NCBI GenBank assembly: GCA_946188155.1
Contig: CAMHUC010000005.1
Location: 1-64,000, forward strand
Direction: 5' to 3'
DNA: 64,000 bases
Source: an uncultured bacterium
GTDB taxonomy: Bacteria > Bacteroidota > Bacteroidia > Bacteroidales > Bacteroidaceae
The position numbers and the translations under genes were made by a program. Below, piece by piece: positions 60,919 through 64,000 of the stretch (the first letter of the stretch is position 1; the number at the start of each line of letters is the position of its first letter). The notes under the pieces were generated by a model that was not told the DNA's origin, searched no databases, and saw nothing but the letters and a program-made list of their open reading frames with translations.

Positions 60919-62517
60919 ATGGCAGAGAAGAGAGGTTACGGCATAGGCCTGCAGTGGTTCCCCGACTTCATCAAGCGCGGGGCCATCTATGTGGACAAGA
61001 CGGAGTACGTCTACAAGATGGCGCATTCGAATGCGAAGAATTTCTTCCTGAGCCGCCCCAGGCGGTTCGGCAAGTCACTCTTAGTGAGCACCCTCGAAGC
61101 CTACTTCAGCGGGCGCAGGGAGCTGTTCAAGGGGCTGGCCATCGACAGTCTGGAGAAGGAATGGGTGGAATATCCCGTCATCCACCTCGACCTGAGCAGC
61201 GGCAAGTACTACGAGCTGGCGCGGCTCCACGGCACCATCAGCAATATGCTAAGGCATGAAGAGGAGAAATGGAACATCGCCAATGTGGAAGACCCCTATA
61301 ATTATGATGCGCGCCTGAGCAACCTTATTCTGGCTGCTTACAAACAGACAGGCCGCGAGGTGGTGGTGCTCATCGACGAGTACGACGCGCCGATGCTCGA
61401 CAGCATCGCCAAGCCCGACCTGCAGGACCAGATACGCGACCGCATCCGCAACCTGTTCTCACCGCTGAAGGCACAGGCGCAGTACCTCCGCTTCGTGTTC
61501 CTGACAGGCATCTCGAAGTTCTCGCAGCTATCAGTGTTCAGCGAGCTGAACAATCTGAACATCCTGACCTTCGACCCCGAGTACGAAGGCTGCTGCGGCA
61601 TCACCGAGGAGGAGCTGCTGACACAGCTGAAGCCCGACATCGAGTGGCTCAGCGAGGCATCGGGGCTATATGGTGGCAAGAAGTTGGACTACGACGAGAC
61701 GGTGGCTGCCCTGAAGCGGAAGTACGACGGATACCACTTCTCCAGAAGAATGACCGACATCTACAATCCCTGGAGCCTGTTCTACGCCTTCGATACCGGT
61801 GAAATCGGCAATTACTGGTTCTCTACCGGCACCCCCTCCTCGCTCATCAACCTGATGCGGGTAAAGCAGTTCAACATGCCCGAGCTGGAGAACATTGAGA
61901 CCAATATGGCCCAGTTTGATGCACCCACCGAGCGCATCAGCGACCCGGTGCCCGTGCTCTTCCAGAGCGGCTACCTGACCATCAAAGGCTACAACCCTGA
62001 CAGCGGCCGCTATCTGCTGGGCTTCCCCAATGAGGAGGTATACAGGGGATTTGCCGACTCGCTCTACAACTACTATGCTCCTGACTACATCGGCAGCAGC
62101 TACCGCATGGATGGTGTCATGTGGGACCTGCGCCTGAAGAAGATCACCTTCGAGCAGTTCCTCGAGGCCGTTCGCAAGTGGTACGCGGGCATACCATACT
62201 CCATCACCAGCCAGAACCAGAACGAGCAGTTCTACCAGTCGCTCTTCTACTCGCTGATGGTGGGCGTGGGGGCGGACGTGCATGCCGAGGAGCAGACCAG
62301 CGACGGGCGGATGGACATCTCGCTGAAGATGCAGGATGCCATCTACATCCTGGAGTTCAAGTACGACAAGACCACCGAGGAGGCCATGGAGCAGATCTGC
62401 CGCAAGGACTATGCCGTGCGCTTCGCCGCCGACCCGCGCCCCGTGTACGCCGTGGCCCTGAACATCGATGCCCGGCGGCGCACCATCGAGGGCTACGAGA
62501 TAACCCAACTAACATAA
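60919..62517 (+). CDS. AAA-ATPase-like protein with C-terminal PD-(D/E)XK domain
   Basis: 532 residues of the family with an AAA-ATPase-like domain (PF09820 type) and a PDDEXK_9-type nuclease-like domain (PF08011 type). Walker A is in FFLSRPRRFGKSLLVSTL (about residue 50), Walker B in VVVLIDEYDAPML, and the sensor-like FVFLTGISKFSQ follows. The nuclease motif is GRMDISLKM...IYILEFKYDK (D...ExK). These genes are abundant and multicopy in Bacteroidales; their role is not established. Core-like GC content. Adjacent to the integrase but not obviously part of the element. Confidence 0.9.
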   Translation: MAEKRGYGIGLQWFPDFIKRGAIYVDKTEYVYKMAHSNAKNFFLSRPRRFGKSLLVSTLEAYFSGRRELFKGLAIDSLEKEWVEYPVIHLDLSSGKYYELARLHGTISNMLRHEEEKWNIANVEDPYNYDARLSNLILAAYKQTGREVVVLIDEYDAPMLDSIAKPDLQDQIRDRIRNLFSPLKAQAQYLRFVFLTGISKFSQLSVFSELNNLNILTFDPEYEGCCGITEEELLTQLKPDIEWLSEASGLYGGKKLDYDETVAALKRKYDGYHFSRRMTDIYNPWSLFYAFDTGEIGNYWFSTGTPSSLINLMRVKQFNMPELENIETNMAQFDAPTERISDPVPVLFQSGYLTIKGYNPDSGRYLLGFPNEEVYRGFADSLYNYYAPDYIGSSYRMDGVMWDLRLKKITFEQFLEAVRKWYAGIPYSITSQNQNEQFYQSLFYSLMVGVGADVHAEEQTSDGRMDISLKMQDAIYILEFKYDKTTEEAMEQICRKDYAVRFAADPRPVYAVALNIDARRRTIEGYEITQLT

Positions 62518-62580
62518 CGACGGCCGACGGCTCTGTATGCTTTTCTTGAGTCTCAGAAGAAACATTCACCTTTGCACCCG

Positions 62581-63729
62581 ATGATACAGTCGATACTTAC
62601 CACCCTGCCGATGCTGGTGTGCGCCATACTCACGACACTGCTCGCCCTGAGCCTCTACAGAGACCAGGACGGGCCGCGCTGCCGCCTGTTGGTGTTCATG
62701 GCTGCGGCCACCCTGCTCTACACGGCCCACTGCATCTACTTCAACGGCCTGCGGCAGGCCATACCCTTCAGCGACACCGTATACTGCTTCTGCAACCCGG
62801 CAGTCTTTCCACTATACTATATCTATATAGAAGAGCTGACGCAACGCCACCCCGACCGCCGGTGGCAGGCACTGCTGCTGGTGCCCGCCGGGCTGTGCTC
62901 ACTGACGGTGGGCACGCTCTACCTGCTGATGAGCCCGACGGAGACGGCGACGTTCGTCAGCCACTACCTGTACCACGACGAGTACGCCGCGCTCAGCGGA
63001 CTGGCCTGGTGGCAGGGTGCGGCCCACCTGATGGTGAAAATCGTGTTCGCCCTGGAGATACCGCCCGTCCTCATACTGGGCTGGCGGCACATCACGCACT
63101 ACAACCTGATCGTGGAGCAGAACTACTCCGACACCGACGACAAGACGCTCTCGCCCATCAAGTCGCTGCTGGTGCTCTTCGTCATAACCTCGGCAGTGTC
63201 GTTCGCCTGCAACGTCATCGGGCGCTACCGCTTCGCCGACTCCCTGTGGCTGCTGGCCGTGCCGTCGGTCACCTTCTCGCTGCTCATCCTGCTCATCGGC
63301 CACATCGGCCTGCAGCAGCGCTTCCACATCAGGAACATGGACGAGAATGCCGAAGAGCTGTCGCCCGCCGTGGTACAACCGCAAAGCGAGGGGCAGGGCT
63401 GGCTGCGCGAGGGTCTGCGGCAGCTGATGGAGTCGGAGCATATCTACCTGCAGCCCAACCTGAAGCTGGAGGACCTGGCGCGGCGGCTGAACACCAACCG
63501 TGCCTACATCTACAACGTGATCAATGTGGAGAACGGCGTATCGTTCTCCGAGTTCATCAACCGCCGCCGCATCGAGCATGCCGCCCAGCAAATCCAGCAG
63601 AACCCGAAGGCGCTGCTGTCAGACGTGGCAACGATGTCGGGCTTCGCCTCGCCGAGTGCCTTCTACCGCAACTTCAAGCAGTTCATGGGCTGCACGCCCA
63701 GTGAGTACCAGGCGAGATTTGATGTTTGA
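62581..63729 (+). CDS. Membrane-anchored AraC-family transcriptional regulator
   Basis: 382 residues: six or seven hydrophobic segments in the first 245 residues, then a cytoplasmic linker and a C-terminal AraC helix-turn-helix pair (LKLEDLARRLNTNRAYIYNVINVENGVSFSEFINRRRIEHA, LLSDVATMSGFASPSAFYRNFKQFMGCTPSEYQ). It presumably links a membrane or external signal to transcription. A start at the TTG at 62572 is unlikely because that triplet belongs to the likely -7 box (CACCTTTG, 62567-62574), which again leaves only six bases before the ATG. The target is unknown; the next gene starts 12 bases downstream. Confidence 0.9.
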   Translation: MIQSILTTLPMLVCAILTTLLALSLYRDQDGPRCRLLVFMAAATLLYTAHCIYFNGLRQAIPFSDTVYCFCNPAVFPLYYIYIEELTQRHPDRRWQALLLVPAGLCSLTVGTLYLLMSPTETATFVSHYLYHDEYAALSGLAWWQGAAHLMVKIVFALEIPPVLILGWRHITHYNLIVEQNYSDTDDKTLSPIKSLLVLFVITSAVSFACNVIGRYRFADSLWLLAVPSVTFSLLILLIGHIGLQQRFHIRNMDENAEELSPAVVQPQSEGQGWLREGLRQLMESEHIYLQPNLKLEDLARRLNTNRAYIYNVINVENGVSFSEFINRRRIEHAAQQIQQNPKALLSDVATMSGFASPSAFYRNFKQFMGCTPSEYQARFDV

Positions 63730-63741
63730 GATTTGAGATTT

Positions 63742-64000
63742 ATGAAAGGATATATCATGCGGATGAAGGCCTTCGTGGAGAGGCCGTTCTTCAGCGACAA
63801 CCGCACGCTGCTGGGGCTGTGGCTGCTACTGGCGGTGATCGGGGCCGTGGCGAAGCTGCACAGCTGCAACAACTTCCTGGTGTTCCGGGGAGCCTTCTGG
63901 CATACGTGGAACCAGCTGTCGCTCTATGCCCCCTACCCCGCCGAGTATAACGACACGTTCTACTACGGCCCGGTGTTCTCGCTGCTCATCGCGCCCTTCG
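63742..64000 (+). CDS. Membrane glycosyltransferase, GT87/DUF2029-like (truncated by window end)
   Basis: An open frame from the ATG at 63742 to the window edge: MKGYIMRMKAFVERPFFSDN, a hydrophobic segment (LLGLWLLLAVIGAVAKL), then NNFLVFRGAFWHTWNQLSLYAPYP and DTFYYGPVFSLLIAPF. The NNFxxFRxAFxH...LYxPYP...YYGPVFxxL pattern is that of polyprenyl-phosphate-sugar-dependent membrane transferases. Only 86 codons are visible, so family assignment is tentative. Confidence 0.6.
   Translation, partial: MKGYIMRMKAFVERPFFSDNRTLLGLWLLLAVIGAVAKLHSCNNFLVFRGAFWHTWNQLSLYAPYPAEYNDTFYYGPVFSLLIAPF

Overview
The window looks like a chromosome segment from a gut or rumen Bacteroidales, most likely Prevotella or a close relative (inference). 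Evidence: many promoters of the Bacteroidetes type (TTG or TTTG, about 20 bases, then TAnnTTTG), a SusC/SusD pair, a T9SS-type C-terminal sorting domain, an animal-type glutaminyl cyclase, an IntDOT-like integrase without the first catalytic Arg, and high-GC third codon positions in the core genes. No rRNA, tRNA or CRISPR array was seen.

Layout. 1-7.4 kb: cysS, then a minus-strand operon of SusC, SusD and a papain-like lipoprotein peptidase, which suggests peptide rather than glycan uptake. 7.8-19 kb: housekeeping genes (U32 protein, sufE, nrdD-nrdG, a histidine acid phosphatase, rpoN, a PAP2-like membrane protein, purE-ispG). 19.2-23 kb: a compact fructan module (GH32, MFS transporter, fructokinase). 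23.2-33.7 kb: a lipoprotein resembling a beta-pore-forming toxin, a sirtuin, three tandem FKBP isomerases, an Lrp regulator with a GATase-dipeptidase fusion and a glutaminyl cyclase, and miaB. 33.7-46 kb: an envelope cluster with an MsbA-like exporter, three alkaline-phosphatase-fold transferases (two LtaS-like, one YejM-like), four glycosyltransferases and an LpxL-like acyltransferase. 46.1-50.9 kb: two large secreted proteins.

51-60.6 kb is accessory DNA. A DUF6078-like gene plus a VapE-like ATPase gene is bracketed by related repeat blocks. Next come an Abi pseudogene, a structured leader, and three AT-rich genes (agmatine/peptidyl-arginine deiminase, CHAT/caspase-like protein, small secreted protein). 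A decayed mobilisation module (frameshifted mobV, frameshifted RhuM-like gene) and an intact tyrosine integrase follow. This cargo is the best candidate for an undescribed system. 60.9-64 kb holds an AAA/PD-(D/E)XK protein, a membrane AraC regulator and a truncated GT87-like gene.

A second theme is repeats. Most gene junctions carry short tandem repeats, often as inverted arrays between convergent genes. A 9-base unit of the type CCGGAAAAY is expanded in frame inside three unrelated conserved genes, and in one of them it is read in a different frame.
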